Positions 33,851-44,232 of a stretch of 64,000 nt of DNA are shown here, piece by piece (the first letter of the stretch is position 1; each line of letters opens with the position of its first letter). The notes under the pieces are model-generated. The model was not told the DNA's origin and did not search any database. It saw only the letters and a program-made list of their open reading frames with translations. A program made the translations under genes and the position numbers. The DNA is from Crossiella equi. GTDB lineage: Bacteria; Actinomycetota; Actinomycetes; Mycobacteriales; Pseudonocardiaceae. Location of the stretch: contig NZ_JAGIOO010000001.1 in NCBI RefSeq assembly GCF_017876755.1, positions 1,736,001 to 1,800,000 of the forward strand, given 5' to 3'.

Positions 33851-34693
33851 GTGGCCAACGTCGTACGAGCCGCGATCTTCCAGACGAAGTGGACCGGCGA
33901 CACCGACTCCATGATCGAGGCGCACGAGCGCGCCGCCCGTGCCGCCGCGGCCCAGGGCGCGAAGGTCATGGGCTTCCAGGAGGTGTTCAACGCCCCCTAC
34001 TTCTGCCAGGTGCAGGAGGCCGAGCACTACAAGTGGGCCGAGCCGGTGCCCGACGGTCCGACCGTGCGGCGCATGCAGGCCCTGGCCAAGGAGACCGGCA
34101 TGGTGCTGGTGGTCCCGGTCTACGAGGTCGAGCAGGCCGGTTTCTACTACAACACCGCCGCGGTCATCGACGCCGACGGCAGCTACCTCGGCAAGTACCG
34201 CAAGCACCACATCCCGCAGGTCAAGGGCTTCTGGGAGAAGTACTACTTCCGGCCCGGCAACCTCGGCTGGCCGGTCTTCGACACCGCGGTCGGCCGCATC
34301 GGCGTCTACATCTGCTACGACCGCCACTTCCCCGAGGGCTGGCGCGCGCTGGGCCTGGCCGGGGCGAAGCTGGTGTTCAACCCCTCCGCCACCAGCCGCG
34401 GCCTGTCCGCCTACCTGTGGCAGCTGGAACAGCCCGCCGCCGCGGTGGCCAACGAGTACTTCGTGGCCGCGATCAACCGCGTGGGCGTGGAGGAGTACGG
34501 CGACAACGACTTCTACGGCACCAGCTACTTCGTCGACCCGCGCGGCCAGATGGTCGGCGAGGTGGCCAGCGGCACCGACGAGGAGCTGGTCGTCCGCGAC
34601 CTCGACTTCGACCTCATCGAGGCGGTGCGCCAGCAGTGGGCCTTCTACCGCGACCGCCGCCCGGACGCCTACGGAACCCTGACGGAGGGCTGA
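33851..34693 (+). CDS. Beta-ureidopropionase-like nitrilase-family amidohydrolase
   Basis: 280 aa. The nitrilase catalytic triad is Glu44 (GFQEVFNAPYFC), Lys118 (KYRKHHIPQ) and Cys155 (YICYDRHFPEGWR). ATSRGLSAYLWQLEQPAAAVANEYFVAAINRVG is the typical downstream block. N-carbamoyl-beta-alanine amidohydrolases of this branch release beta-alanine, CO2 and ammonia in reductive pyrimidine breakdown; the dihydropyrimidinase gene two positions downstream supports that substrate. GTG start at 33851 with an upstream GAGGGG. First gene of a five-gene operon. Confidence 0.9.
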   Translation: MANVVRAAIFQTKWTGDTDSMIEAHERAARAAAAQGAKVMGFQEVFNAPYFCQVQEAEHYKWAEPVPDGPTVRRMQALAKETGMVLVVPVYEVEQAGFYYNTAAVIDADGSYLGKYRKHHIPQVKGFWEKYYFRPGNLGWPVFDTAVGRIGVYICYDRHFPEGWRALGLAGAKLVFNPSATSRGLSAYLWQLEQPAAAVANEYFVAAINRVGVEEYGDNDFYGTSYFVDPRGQMVGEVASGTDEELVVRDLDFDLIEAVRQQWAFYRDRRPDAYGTLTEG

Positions 34694-34694
34694 C

Positions 34695-35990
34695 ATGGGA
34701 GTGCACGCCGAACTGTTCGAGCGCCGCAAGGCGGTGCTGCCGAGCTGGCTGTCGGCCTACTACGCCGAGCCGATCGAGCTCGACCGCGGCGAGGGCAGGC
34801 ACGTCTTCGACAGCGAGGGCAACCGCTACCTGGACTTCTTCGGCGGCATCCTCACCACGATGACCGCGCACGCCCTGCCCGAGGTGACCAAGGCCGTCAC
34901 CGAGCAGGCCGGGAAGATCCTGCACACCTCCACGGTCTACCTGTCCCGCCCGATGGTCGAGCTGGCCGAGCAGATCGCCGCGGTCTCCGGCATCCCGGAC
35001 GCGCGGGTCTTCTTCACCACCAGCGGCACCGAGGCCAACGAGGCCGCACTGCTGCTGGCCACCGGGTACCGGCGGTCCAACCAGGTGCTGTGCATGCGCA
35101 ACAGCTACCACGGCCGTTCCTTCGGCGCGGTGTCCATCACCGGCAACTCGGGCTGGACCACCACCACGCTCTCACCGTTCCAGGTCTCGCACGTGCACGG
35201 CGGCAACCGGTTCCGCGGCGCGTTCCGCGAGCAGTCCGACGCCAACTACACCGCCTCCTGCGTGGCCGACCTGGAGGACGTGCTCGACCAGGGCGCCACC
35301 GGCGCGGCCGCGCTGATCGCCGAGCCGATCCAGGGCGTGGGCGGGTTCTCGGTGCCACCGGACGGGCTGTACGGGGCGTTCAAGGAGGTCCTGGACCGGC
35401 ACGGCATCCTGTGGATCGCCGATGAGGTGCAGACCGGCTGGGGCCGCACCGGCGAGCACTTCTGGGGCTGGCAGGCGCACGGCGCCACCCCGGACATCGT
35501 CACCTTCGCCAAGGGCATCGGAAACGGCATGTCCATCGGCGGGGTGATCGCCCGCGCGGAGATCATGAACTCGCTGACCGCGAACTCGCTGTCCACCTTC
35601 GGCGGCAGCCCGATCACCATGGCCGCGGGCCTGGCCAACCTGCGCTACGCCCTGGACAACGACCTGCAGGGCAACGCGCTGGAGGTCGGCGGCTGGCTGC
35701 GGCAGCAGCTCGTCCAGGCCATGCCGGGGCTGCCGGTGATCGGCGAGGTGCGCGGCAAGGGCCTCATGCTCGGGGTCGAGCTGGTCCAGCCGGGCACCAT
35801 CGAGCCCAACCCGGCGGCCGCGACGAAGGTCCTGGAGCTGGCGCGCGAGGGCGGGCTGCTGCTGGGCAAGGGTGGGCTGCACAACAACGTGCTGCGCATC
35901 GCCCCGCCGCTGTCGCTGACCCGCGGCGAGGCCGAGGAGGGCGCGAAGATTCTCACCGAGGCCCTGGCCAAGGCCGGTGAGGGCACATGA
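34695..35990 (+). CDS. Class III aminotransferase (beta-alanine or 3-aminoisobutyrate type)
   Basis: 431-aa PLP enzyme. TTSGTEANEAALLLATGYR is the cofactor phosphate region, NSYHGRSFGA follows, the Asp is in LWIADEVQTGWGRTGEHFWGW, and the Schiff-base Lys273 is in TFAKGIGNGMSIGG. It resembles the AGXT2/(R)-3-amino-2-methylpropionate aminotransferase group, which turns beta-alanine into malonate semialdehyde. The start is two bases after the nitrilase stop with GGAGGG upstream; the stop overlaps the dihydropyrimidinase start by ATGA. Operon position fits step four of pyrimidine degradation. Confidence 0.9.
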   Translation: MGVHAELFERRKAVLPSWLSAYYAEPIELDRGEGRHVFDSEGNRYLDFFGGILTTMTAHALPEVTKAVTEQAGKILHTSTVYLSRPMVELAEQIAAVSGIPDARVFFTTSGTEANEAALLLATGYRRSNQVLCMRNSYHGRSFGAVSITGNSGWTTTTLSPFQVSHVHGGNRFRGAFREQSDANYTASCVADLEDVLDQGATGAAALIAEPIQGVGGFSVPPDGLYGAFKEVLDRHGILWIADEVQTGWGRTGEHFWGWQAHGATPDIVTFAKGIGNGMSIGGVIARAEIMNSLTANSLSTFGGSPITMAAGLANLRYALDNDLQGNALEVGGWLRQQLVQAMPGLPVIGEVRGKGLMLGVELVQPGTIEPNPAAATKVLELAREGGLLLGKGGLHNNVLRIAPPLSLTRGEAEEGAKILTEALAKAGEGT

Positions 35991-37393
35991 GCCGGACGGT
36001 CATCCGCAACGGCCTGGTGATCACCGCGGCGGACGAGGTCGTCGCGGACGTGCTCATCGAGGGCGAGAAGGTCGCCGCGCTGGCCGCGCCGGAGTCCGGG
36101 CTCGCCGAGTCCTGGGTGGGCGGCGCGGACACCGTGCTGGACGCCACCGGGCGGTACGTGCTGCCCGGCGGCGTGGACTGCCACACGCACATGGAGCTGC
36201 CCTTCGGCGGCACGTTCGCCTCCGACACCTTCGAGACCGGTACCCGCGCCGCCGCCTGGGGCGGGACCACCACGATCGTGGACTTCGCCGTGCAGACCCC
36301 GGGCATGACGCTGCGCGAGGGCCTGGACGCCTGGCACGCCAAGGCCGAGGGCGAGTGCGCGATCGACTACGGCTTCCACATGATCGTCGGCGACGTCACC
36401 GAGGGCGCGCTGAAGGAGATGGACGGCCTGGTCGCGGAGGGCATCAGCAGCTTCAAGCTGTTCATGGCCTACCCGGGCGTGTTCTACAGCGACGACGGCA
36501 AGATCCTGCGCGCCATGCAGAAGGCCTCCGGCAACGGCGGGCTGATCATGATGCACGCGGAGAACGGCATCGCCATCGACGTGCTGATCGAGCAGGCCCT
36601 GGCGCGCGGGGAGACCGATCCGCGCTACCACGGGCAGGTGCGGCACGCGCTGCTGGAGTCCGAGGCCACGCACCGGGCGATCCAGCTGGCCCGGGTCGCG
36701 GGCGCGCCGGTCTACATCGTGCACCTGTCCGCCGCGGAGGCCCTGGCCGAGGTGGCCCGGGCCCGCGACAACGGGGTGAACGCCTTCGCCGAGACCTGCC
36801 CGCAGTACCTGTACCTGTCCACCGACGACCTGGCCCGGCCCGGGTTCGAGGGCAGCAAGTACGTCTGCTCCACGCCGCTGCGGCCGGAGGAGCACCAGGC
36901 CGCGCTGTGGCGGGGGCTGCGCACCAACGACCTGTCCGTGGTCTCCACCGACCACTGCCCGTTCTGCTACAAGGGCCAGAAGGAGCTCGGCGCCGGGGAC
37001 TTCTCCAAGATCCCCAACGGGCTGCCGGGGGTGGAGCACCGGATGGACCTGCTGCACCAGGGCGTGGTGGACGGTCACCTGACCCGGCGTCGGTGGATCG
37101 AGCTGGCCTGTGCCACCCCGGCACGGATGTTCGGCCTGTACCCGCGGAAGGGCACGATCGCGCCGGGCTCGGACGCCGACATCGTGGTCTACGACCCGAA
37201 GGCCACGCAGGTGCTGTCGGCGCGGACGCACCACATGAACGTCGACTACTCCTGCTACGAGGGCAAGGAGATCACCGGCAAGGTCGACGTGGTGCTCTCC
37301 CGCGGCCGGGTGGTCATCGCGGAGAACGAGTACCGCGGCCGCAAGGGCCACGGCGGTTTCCTCAAGCGCGACACGTGCCAGTACCTGATCTGA
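35987..37393 (+). CDS. Dihydropyrimidinase/hydantoinase
   Basis: 468-aa amidohydrolase. Metal ligands are His66-x-His68 (VDCHTHMELPFGG), the carboxylated Lys157 (SSFKLFMAYPG), His in IVHLSAAEAL, and Asp in VSTDHCPFCYKGQK. Length is exactly that of bacterial dihydropyrimidinases, which open dihydrouracil/dihydrothymine to N-carbamoyl-beta-amino acids. The ATG at 35987 overlaps the aminotransferase stop. Substrate stereochemistry (D-hydantoinase versus dihydropyrimidinase) cannot be read from sequence, but the operon partners favour dihydropyrimidine. Confidence 0.93.
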   Translation: MSRTVIRNGLVITAADEVVADVLIEGEKVAALAAPESGLAESWVGGADTVLDATGRYVLPGGVDCHTHMELPFGGTFASDTFETGTRAAAWGGTTTIVDFAVQTPGMTLREGLDAWHAKAEGECAIDYGFHMIVGDVTEGALKEMDGLVAEGISSFKLFMAYPGVFYSDDGKILRAMQKASGNGGLIMMHAENGIAIDVLIEQALARGETDPRYHGQVRHALLESEATHRAIQLARVAGAPVYIVHLSAAEALAEVARARDNGVNAFAETCPQYLYLSTDDLARPGFEGSKYVCSTPLRPEEHQAALWRGLRTNDLSVVSTDHCPFCYKGQKELGAGDFSKIPNGLPGVEHRMDLLHQGVVDGHLTRRRWIELACATPARMFGLYPRKGTIAPGSDADIVVYDPKATQVLSARTHHMNVDYSCYEGKEITGKVDVVLSRGRVVIAENEYRGRKGHGGFLKRDTCQYLI

Positions 37394-37400
37394 GGCTGAG

Positions 37401-38906
<1,506 letters not shown>

Positions 38907-38917
38907 GGAAGGACACC

Positions 38918-39916
38918 ATGGACTTCGGGCTGGTGCTGCAGACCGACCCACCGGCGAGCAAGGTCGTGGAGCTGATGCGCCGCGCGGAGGACGCGGGCTT
39001 CACCCACGGCTGGACCTTCGACTCGTGCGTGCTGTGGCAGGAACCGTTCGTCATCTACAGCCAGATCCTGGCCCAGACCAACCGGTTGGTCGTGGGCCCG
39101 ATGGTGACCAACCCGGGCACCCGGGACTGGTCGGTGACGGCCTCCCTGTTCGCCACGCTCAACGACATGTTCGGCAACCGCACGGTCTGCGGCATCGGCC
39201 GGGGCGACTCGGCGATGCGGGTCGTGGGCAACAAGCCGAACACCCTGGCCCGCCTGGGCGAGTCGATGCGCGTGATCAAGGACCTGGCCGAGGGCCGGGC
39301 GACCACGATCGGCGACCAGGAGGTCCGCATCCCGTGGGTGCGCGAGGGCAGCCTGCCGGTCTGGATGGCGGCCTACGGCCCGAAGGCACTGGCCCTGACC
39401 GGCCAGGTCGCGGACGGCTTCATCCTCCAGCTCGCCGACCCGTACCTGACCGAGTGGATGATCAAAGCGGTCCGCGACGCGGCCGAACAGGCGGGCCGGG
39501 ACCCGGACAGCCTCACCATGTGCGTGGCCGCCCCGGCCTACGTCACCGACGACCTGGCCCACGGCCGGGACCAGTGCCGCTGGTTCGGCGGCATGGTGGG
39601 CAACCACGTGGCGGACCTGGTCTCCCGCTACGGCTCCACCTCGGACCTGGTCCCGCAGGCCCTGACCGACTACATCAAGGGCAGGCAGGGTTACGACTAC
39701 AGCCACCACGGCCGAGCGGGCAACCCGGACACGGAGTTCGTCCCGGACGAGATCGTGGACCGCTTCTGCCTGATCGGCCCCCCGGAGAAGCACATCGAAC
39801 GCCTGGAACACCTCCGCTCGCTGGGGGTGGACCAGTTCGCCGTGTACAACATGCACGACGCGCGGGAGGCCACGATCGACGCCTACGGGGAGAAGATCAT
39901 CCCGGCCCTGGGCTGA
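38918..39916 (+). CDS. LLM-class (luciferase-like) flavin/F420-dependent oxidoreductase, TIGR03842-like
   Basis: 332-aa TIM-barrel oxidoreductase. It has MDFGLVLQTDPPASKVVELMRRAEDAGFTHGWTFDS, GPMVTNPGTRDWSVTAS, GIGRGDSAMRVVGNKP, LPVWMAAYGPKALALTGQVADGFILQ and a C-terminal FCLIGPPEKHIERLEHL. The set matches the subgroup that accompanies hydantoinase genes. The ATG follows AGGGAAGGA at good spacing, 11 bases after mmsA. The operon has no visible dihydropyrimidine dehydrogenase, so this protein is the candidate for the first reductive step, or for ring oxidation of a hydantoin-like compound. F420 versus FMN use cannot be decided from the motifs. Confidence 0.88.
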   Translation: MDFGLVLQTDPPASKVVELMRRAEDAGFTHGWTFDSCVLWQEPFVIYSQILAQTNRLVVGPMVTNPGTRDWSVTASLFATLNDMFGNRTVCGIGRGDSAMRVVGNKPNTLARLGESMRVIKDLAEGRATTIGDQEVRIPWVREGSLPVWMAAYGPKALALTGQVADGFILQLADPYLTEWMIKAVRDAAEQAGRDPDSLTMCVAAPAYVTDDLAHGRDQCRWFGGMVGNHVADLVSRYGSTSDLVPQALTDYIKGRQGYDYSHHGRAGNPDTEFVPDEIVDRFCLIGPPEKHIERLEHLRSLGVDQFAVYNMHDAREATIDAYGEKIIPALG

Positions 39917-39921
39917 GCCGC

Positions 39922-40042
39922 CCGTGCGGCCGCACGAGAGTGGACGGCTCGCGCGGCCGATCTCGGAGTGAACGGTCCGTGCGGCCGCACGAACAGCGAA
40001 CGACCCGAACGGCCGCACGAGCAGTGAACGCCTCGTGCGGCC
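39922..40042. repeat. About four degenerate 26-29-bp tandem repeats
   Basis: Units with consensus near CGTGCGGCCGCACGAGCAGTGAACG start at about 39922, 39952, 39978 and 40007, with a fragment at 40034. The CGTGCGGCCGCACG core is itself a palindrome, so each unit can fold. The array lies between two convergent genes. No cas gene or spacer logic is present, so it is an intergenic repeat, possibly acting in termination. Confidence 0.75.
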
Positions 40043-40094
40043 AACACGCCCGGCCCGGGGGCGAGACGGCAAAGCCGTGAGCCCGACCAACCCC

Positions 40095-41006
40095 CTACTC
40101 CCCGCGAAGCCCGGCCAGCCGGGCGGCGAGGCCGTCCAGGTGCCGGGTCAGGCCCTGGTCGAAGAGGCTGTCCAGATCCCCGGCCACGCCGTCCGGAATC
40201 GTGGCCAGGTGCGGATAGGCCCCGGTAGCGAACAGAGCCGCCGTCTCCGCCTGATGTGCCTGCCACCACTCGGTGTGGTTCAGGCCCGATTGAAACGCGT
40301 TCGCCTTCTCCGCCCGCTCGGACAGGGCCAAGCCACGGATGAAGGCCGCCAACAGAAGCGCTTCCCGGGTGGCCTCGGCCGGGGTCAGCCCCAACCCCGC
40401 CAAAGCCGCCATCGTCCACTCCGAGTGGGCCATGCCTTCCGGGATGAGCAGCGGCCGGGTGATCGAGATGAGGTCCGGCAGCCAGGGGTGGCGGCGGTAG
40501 AGACGCCACTGGGTCTGGCAGACCAGGGTCAGCCGGGCGCGCCAGTTGCCTCGCGGGGTGCTCGGCAGGGTGGCCGTGCGGAAGGCCTTGCGCATCATCA
40601 GGTGGACCAGCTCGTCCTTGCCCGCCAGGTGGCGGTACAGCGACATCGGTCCCACACCCAGGTGCTGTGCCAGCCGGCGCATCGTGACCGCGTCCACACC
40701 CTCGCGGTCCGCCAAGGTGATCGCCGCCCTGGTGATGCGGGACCTGGTCAAGGTGCCTTCGGCCGGGAGGGGTTTGCGGGTGCCCTCGCGGGAGCGGACC
40801 ACCGTGCCCGCGCCCGGGTGGGTGTCCACCCAGCCTTCCCGGCGCAAGAAGTCCAGCGCCTTGGTCGCCGTGGCCATCGCCACGCCCCAGGTCCTGGTGA
40901 TCTCCCTGGTGCTCGGCACCCGGGCGCCCGGGCGCAGCTCGCCCGTCGTGATGCGGGCGGCGATCGACTCGGCGATGCGGCGGTAGGGCGGCAGGTCGTC
41001 CGGCAC
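40095..41006 (-). CDS. GntR-TetR hybrid transcriptional regulator
   Basis: 303 aa with two DNA-binding domains. Residues 5-70 are a GntR winged helix (YRRIAESIAARITTGELRPGARVPSTREITRTWGVAMATATKALDFLRREGWVDTHPGAGTVV). Residues about 85-135 are a TetR helix-turn-helix (RSRITRAAITLADREGVDAVTMRRLAQHLGVGPMSLYRHLAGKDELVHLMM). A TetR C-terminal ligand domain follows (TLVCQTQWRLYRRHPWLPDLISITRPLL). ATG at 41006 (MPDDLPPYRRIAE). The next gene, the C45 protein, is divergent with 154 bp between starts and is the likely target. Confidence 0.9.
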   Translation of the reverse strand: MPDDLPPYRRIAESIAARITTGELRPGARVPSTREITRTWGVAMATATKALDFLRREGWVDTHPGAGTVVRSREGTRKPLPAEGTLTRSRITRAAITLADREGVDAVTMRRLAQHLGVGPMSLYRHLAGKDELVHLMMRKAFRTATLPSTPRGNWRARLTLVCQTQWRLYRRHPWLPDLISITRPLLIPEGMAHSEWTMAALAGLGLTPAEATREALLLAAFIRGLALSERAEKANAFQSGLNHTEWWQAHQAETAALFATGAYPHLATIPDGVAGDLDSLFDQGLTRHLDGLAARLAGLRGE

Positions 41007-41160
41007 CCCGTCGAGACTACCCGGCGCCGACGACTGAGTGCACTAGTACGCCCTGGTAGGGGTTTGTCCACCTTTCGCCCCGAACCCTCGCATTGACAGC
41101 AACAGCGCGGCAGGGTTGGCGGGGATGGGAGATACGTCGTACGCAAGAACGGGGACGCAC

Positions 41161-42261
41161 ATGGCTGGGGAGCTCCTTGCCGGAGGCACCGGGGATTTCC
41201 TGCGGGCCCACCGGCTCACCGCCACCGGAAACCAGGTCGAGATCGGGCGGCGGCTCGCACGGGAGGCGCGGCTCTCCTACGGGTGGCGGCCCGAACCCGC
41301 CGAGCCCCGCCGAGCCCGGGCCCGGCGACGCTGGTTCGCCGAGAACTGGCCGCAGCACCACGACCGGATGCGCGGAGCCGCCGAGGAAGCCGGGCTGACC
41401 TTCGAGGACGACCGGTACCACCTGGACGGCCTGACCGGGCTGCCCCGAGGAGCCGGGTGCTCGGCCACCTTCCGGGACGGCGTGCTCGCGCGGAACTTCG
41501 ACTTCTTCACCACCAGCAAGGCCGAGCTGATGGGACTGCTGGCCGGGCAGGTCGTGGACAGCGACGACCCGCCGATGGTGTCCCGGCCGTACGTGCTGCA
41601 CAGCCAGCCCACCGACGGGCCCGCCACGCTGCTCATCACCGCAGACACCCTCGACGCCTGCATGGACGGGGTCAACGAGCACGGACTGGCCGTGGTGCTG
41701 CTCATCGCCGACGCCGAGAACACCACCACGCCGGTCGAGGCGCCGCCGCAGGTCGGGCTCAACTCCGCGCAGCTGCCCCGCTTCCTGCTCGACACCTGCG
41801 CCACCGCCGAGCAGGCCCGGGACGCGCTGCTGCACGTCAAGCAGTACGACTACGGCACGCCCCTGCACTACCTGGTCGCCGACGCCTCCGGGGACTGCTT
41901 CGTGTGGGAGCGCGGGCCCGGCGGGGACGAGCACATCACCGACGGGGACGGCGCGCTGTGCGTCACCAACCACCTGCTGCACCGCCACCCCGGCGCAGAC
42001 GGGCTGCCCGCCGACACCGCGGAGACCATGCTGACCTTCCAGCGGTACCGGCGGCTGGCCAAGGCCACCGCGGCCGGGGTGCCGCACCGGCAGGCGCTGG
42101 ACGAGATCAGCTTCGACGCCCGCGCGGACAGCCCGTACCCGATCCGCACGCTGTGGCGCTCGGCCTTCGACCTGGGCACGCGCGAGCTGTCCGTGCGGTT
42201 CTACCTGGGCGATGCCGAACAGGGCTCGCGCTACTCCGAGGAGATCACCCTCGCCTGCTGA
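41161..42261 (+). CDS. C45-family (acyl-CoA:6-APA acyltransferase/choloylglycine-hydrolase-like) Ntn hydrolase
   Basis: 366 aa. The protein resembles autoproteolytic penicillin-acyltransferase-like hydrolases. GAGCSATFRDGVLARNFDFF contains the likely nucleophile Cys100 exposed after self-cleavage before it, and the RNFDF strand is the family hallmark (RN.D). MDGVNEHGLAVVLLIAD and LNSAQLPRFLLDTCATAEQARDAL are further family blocks. ATG at 41161 (MAGELLAGGTGDFLRAHR); an ATG at 41125 is possible. There is no signal peptide. It acts on an amide or ester bond; no substrate is indicated. Confidence 0.82.
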   Translation: MAGELLAGGTGDFLRAHRLTATGNQVEIGRRLAREARLSYGWRPEPAEPRRARARRRWFAENWPQHHDRMRGAAEEAGLTFEDDRYHLDGLTGLPRGAGCSATFRDGVLARNFDFFTTSKAELMGLLAGQVVDSDDPPMVSRPYVLHSQPTDGPATLLITADTLDACMDGVNEHGLAVVLLIADAENTTTPVEAPPQVGLNSAQLPRFLLDTCATAEQARDALLHVKQYDYGTPLHYLVADASGDCFVWERGPGGDEHITDGDGALCVTNHLLHRHPGADGLPADTAETMLTFQRYRRLAKATAAGVPHRQALDEISFDARADSPYPIRTLWRSAFDLGTRELSVRFYLGDAEQGSRYSEEITLAC

Positions 42262-42264
42262 CCA

Positions 42265-42305
42265 CCGGGCCCCGGTCCCTCCGATGTGGACGGACCGGGG
42301 CCCGG
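42265..42305. terminator. Convergent terminator after the C45 gene
   Basis: Perfect 14-bp stem CCGGGCCCCGGTCC (42265-42278 with 42292-42305), 13-base loop. It begins 4 bp after the stop at 42261 and 7 bp from the convergent stop at 42312. Confidence 0.8.
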
Positions 42306-42311
42306 CGCGGG

Positions 42312-42557
42312 TCAGCCGAGGCCGGGCTCAGCGCCGACCGGCGCGAAGGGCGGGACGAACGAGACGGGTTCCGCGGCCTGGAGCAGCGGGCCCCTCTGGT
42401 CGTCCAGCACCTCGACCTCCAGGTCGACGTCGACTGGCGGCGCCAAGCTGGTCACCGGCTCCGCCGCGAGGGCGTACGGGGCGAGGAACAGCAGGGCGGC
42501 GCCGGAGAGCACGGCGGCAGCCACGGTCCGGATCTTGCGCATGCGACGCGAGTCCAT
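42312..42557 (-). CDS. Small secreted protein, function unknown
   Basis: 81 aa with a standard signal peptide (RKIRTVAAAVLSGAALLFLAPYALAAEP) and a mature peptide of about 50 residues rich in Val, Pro and acidic residues (PVDVDLEVEVLDDQRGPLL). There are no cysteines and no known domain. ATG at 42557, or at 42542 where the signal peptide starts more cleanly. Codon use is like real genes of the window. Confidence 0.65.
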   Translation of the reverse strand: MDSRRMRKIRTVAAAVLSGAALLFLAPYALAAEPVTSLAPPVDVDLEVEVLDDQRGPLLQAAEPVSFVPPFAPVGAEPGLG

Positions 42558-42633
42558 CCATTTCCGTAGAGATCATCGGCTGTGGGTGCGCCGAGGACCC
42601 TAGTTCATGTCGTCACAGCCCCGAACTAGTGGA

Positions 42634-44232
42634 TCACCGGAACGCGGTCTGCTGGAAGGTCGGGTACTGCTCCACCAGGCCGTCCCCGGGTGCCACCCCG
42701 GGGTTGGCCGCGGCCAGGATCGGGCGGAAGACCGGGACCACCGAGTTGCCCTCGCGCCACTGGATCTCCTGGGCCTGCCCGGCGATCCGCTTGCGCTCCA
42801 CGGGGTCGGCCTGCCCGCGCGCCCGGTTCACCAGGGCGTCCACGTCCGGGCGGTTCCAGCCGAAGGAGGACGGCGAGCCGGAGCTGAACAGCGACTGGTA
42901 GTACAGGGTGGGCGGGATGGCCAGCGAGTAGGTCGCGGCGAAGGGCAGCACCGAGTAGGCGTTGTAGTCGGTGAACAGCTGCCCGGCCGGGCGCGCGTCC
43001 AGCTTGGCGCGGATGCCGACCTTGCCGAGCTGGTCGACCAGCAGCGTGGCCAGCTCCACCATGCCCGCGGTCTCTGGGCCGGTGGAGACCGAGAAGCGCA
43101 GGTTGGTCGCCCCGGCCTCGCGCAGCAGCGCCCGCGCCTTGTCCGGGTCGTAGGCGCGCTGCTGGATCTCACCCGCGTAGTCGGGGAAACCGAGCGCGAA
43201 CAGGTCGTTGCCGACGTGCCCGCGCCCGAACAGCACGGTCTCCACCGCGGCCTTGCGGTCCACCGCGTGCTTGACCGCCTGCCGCACCCGCACGTCCTGG
43301 AACTGCGGCACCGCCAGGTGCATCTGGAAGCCCAGCCCGGTGGACAGCGACATCGCCGACTCCAGCACGCGCACCGAGTTGTCGGTGGACAGCAGCTGCG
43401 CCTGCGCCGGGGTGAGGTCGTGGGCCAGGTCGACCTGGTGGCCGCGCAGCGCGGTCAGGCGCGCGTCGGCGTCGTTGATCGCCATCAGCTCGACCGCGTC
43501 CAGGCGCGGCGCCTCCAGGCCGCCGACGGCGAAGGTGTCGTTGCGCACCAGTCTGCTGCCCCGGCCCGCCTCGTACTCGGCCAGCCGGAACGGCCCGCAG
43601 GTCGGGGTCTTCTCGTCGATGGCGGTGGTGCGGTCCTTGACGATGTAGGCGGTGCCGATGCACAGGATGAGGTGGCCGTCGGCGATGGGCCGGTTGGTGG
43701 GCAGCACCAGCCGGTGGTCGCCGTCGGTGCGCCCGGCGGCCAGGTCGAAGTCGCCGAGCAGCTTCTTGTAGTGCCCCACCCCCGCGGACACGCCGAAGGC
43801 CAGCGAGTACAGCACGTCCCGGGCGGTGACCGGGGTGCCGTCGGTGAACTTCAGGCCCTTGCGCAGCCGCAGCGTGTAGGCGGACAGGTCCGCGGCGCGG
43901 TCGATGCCCTCCAGCAGCTGGTACTGCACGCCGTCCGGCGCGTTGGGGTCGAGGTAGCCGAGCACGCCGTGGATGGAGCGGGCGCGTGAGATGTCCATCG
44001 GGGTGGAGCCGAGGAAGGGCTGGAGGGTCTCGCCCTGCCCGGTGCCCACCAGCGCCACCCGCAGCGTGCCGCCCGGGCGGGGCGGGCCGAGGGTGCTCAG
44101 CGGTTCGGTGGGCCGGGTGGTGCAGGCGGCGAGCAGCGGGCCACCGGCGACGGCGGCGGCGCCCAGGGCGAGCCCGCGCAGCAGGTTCCGGCGGCTGAGG
44201 TCGGCGGCCAACGGTGTCCTCCAGGTCGTCAC
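42634..44232 (-). CDS. Tat-exported lipoprotein, family 5 (peptide/nickel/opine type) substrate-binding protein
   Basis: 532 aa. It has a twin-arginine motif SRRNLL (residues 13-18) and a lipobox LLAAC with Cys37. The SBP_bac_5 body includes GGTLRVALVG, RKGLKFTDGTPVTARDVLYSLAFG, AVKHAVDRKAAVETVLFGRG and YDPDKARALLREAGA. Such lipoproteins deliver peptides, Ni/opine complexes or metallophores to ABC permeases; the cobalt/nickel-staphylopine receptor CntA is in this family. It is the last gene of the NRPS operon (GTGA overlap with the reductase gene), so it may capture the metal-loaded product. No permease or ATPase gene is in the window. Confidence 0.9.
   Translation of the reverse strand: MTTWRTPLAADLSRRNLLRGLALGAAAVAGGPLLAACTTRPTEPLSTLGPPRPGGTLRVALVGTGQGETLQPFLGSTPMDISRARSIHGVLGYLDPNAPDGVQYQLLEGIDRAADLSAYTLRLRKGLKFTDGTPVTARDVLYSLAFGVSAGVGHYKKLLGDFDLAAGRTDGDHRLVLPTNRPIADGHLILCIGTAYIVKDRTTAIDEKTPTCGPFRLAEYEAGRGSRLVRNDTFAVGGLEAPRLDAVELMAINDADARLTALRGHQVDLAHDLTPAQAQLLSTDNSVRVLESAMSLSTGLGFQMHLAVPQFQDVRVRQAVKHAVDRKAAVETVLFGRGHVGNDLFALGFPDYAGEIQQRAYDPDKARALLREAGATNLRFSVSTGPETAGMVELATLLVDQLGKVGIRAKLDARPAGQLFTDYNAYSVLPFAATYSLAIPPTLYYQSLFSSGSPSSFGWNRPDVDALVNRARGQADPVERKRIAGQAQEIQWREGNSVVPVFRPILAAANPGVAPGDGLVEQYPTFQQTAFR

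Noticed and set aside
39922-40042. CRISPR-like array
   Set aside because: Units are degenerate, contiguous and palindromic with no unique spacers and no cas genes nearby.
42600-42629. CTAGTTC...GAACTAG hairpin downstream of the binding-protein gene
   Set aside because: Only a 7-bp stem with a 16-base loop and no U tract; too weak to call a terminator with confidence.
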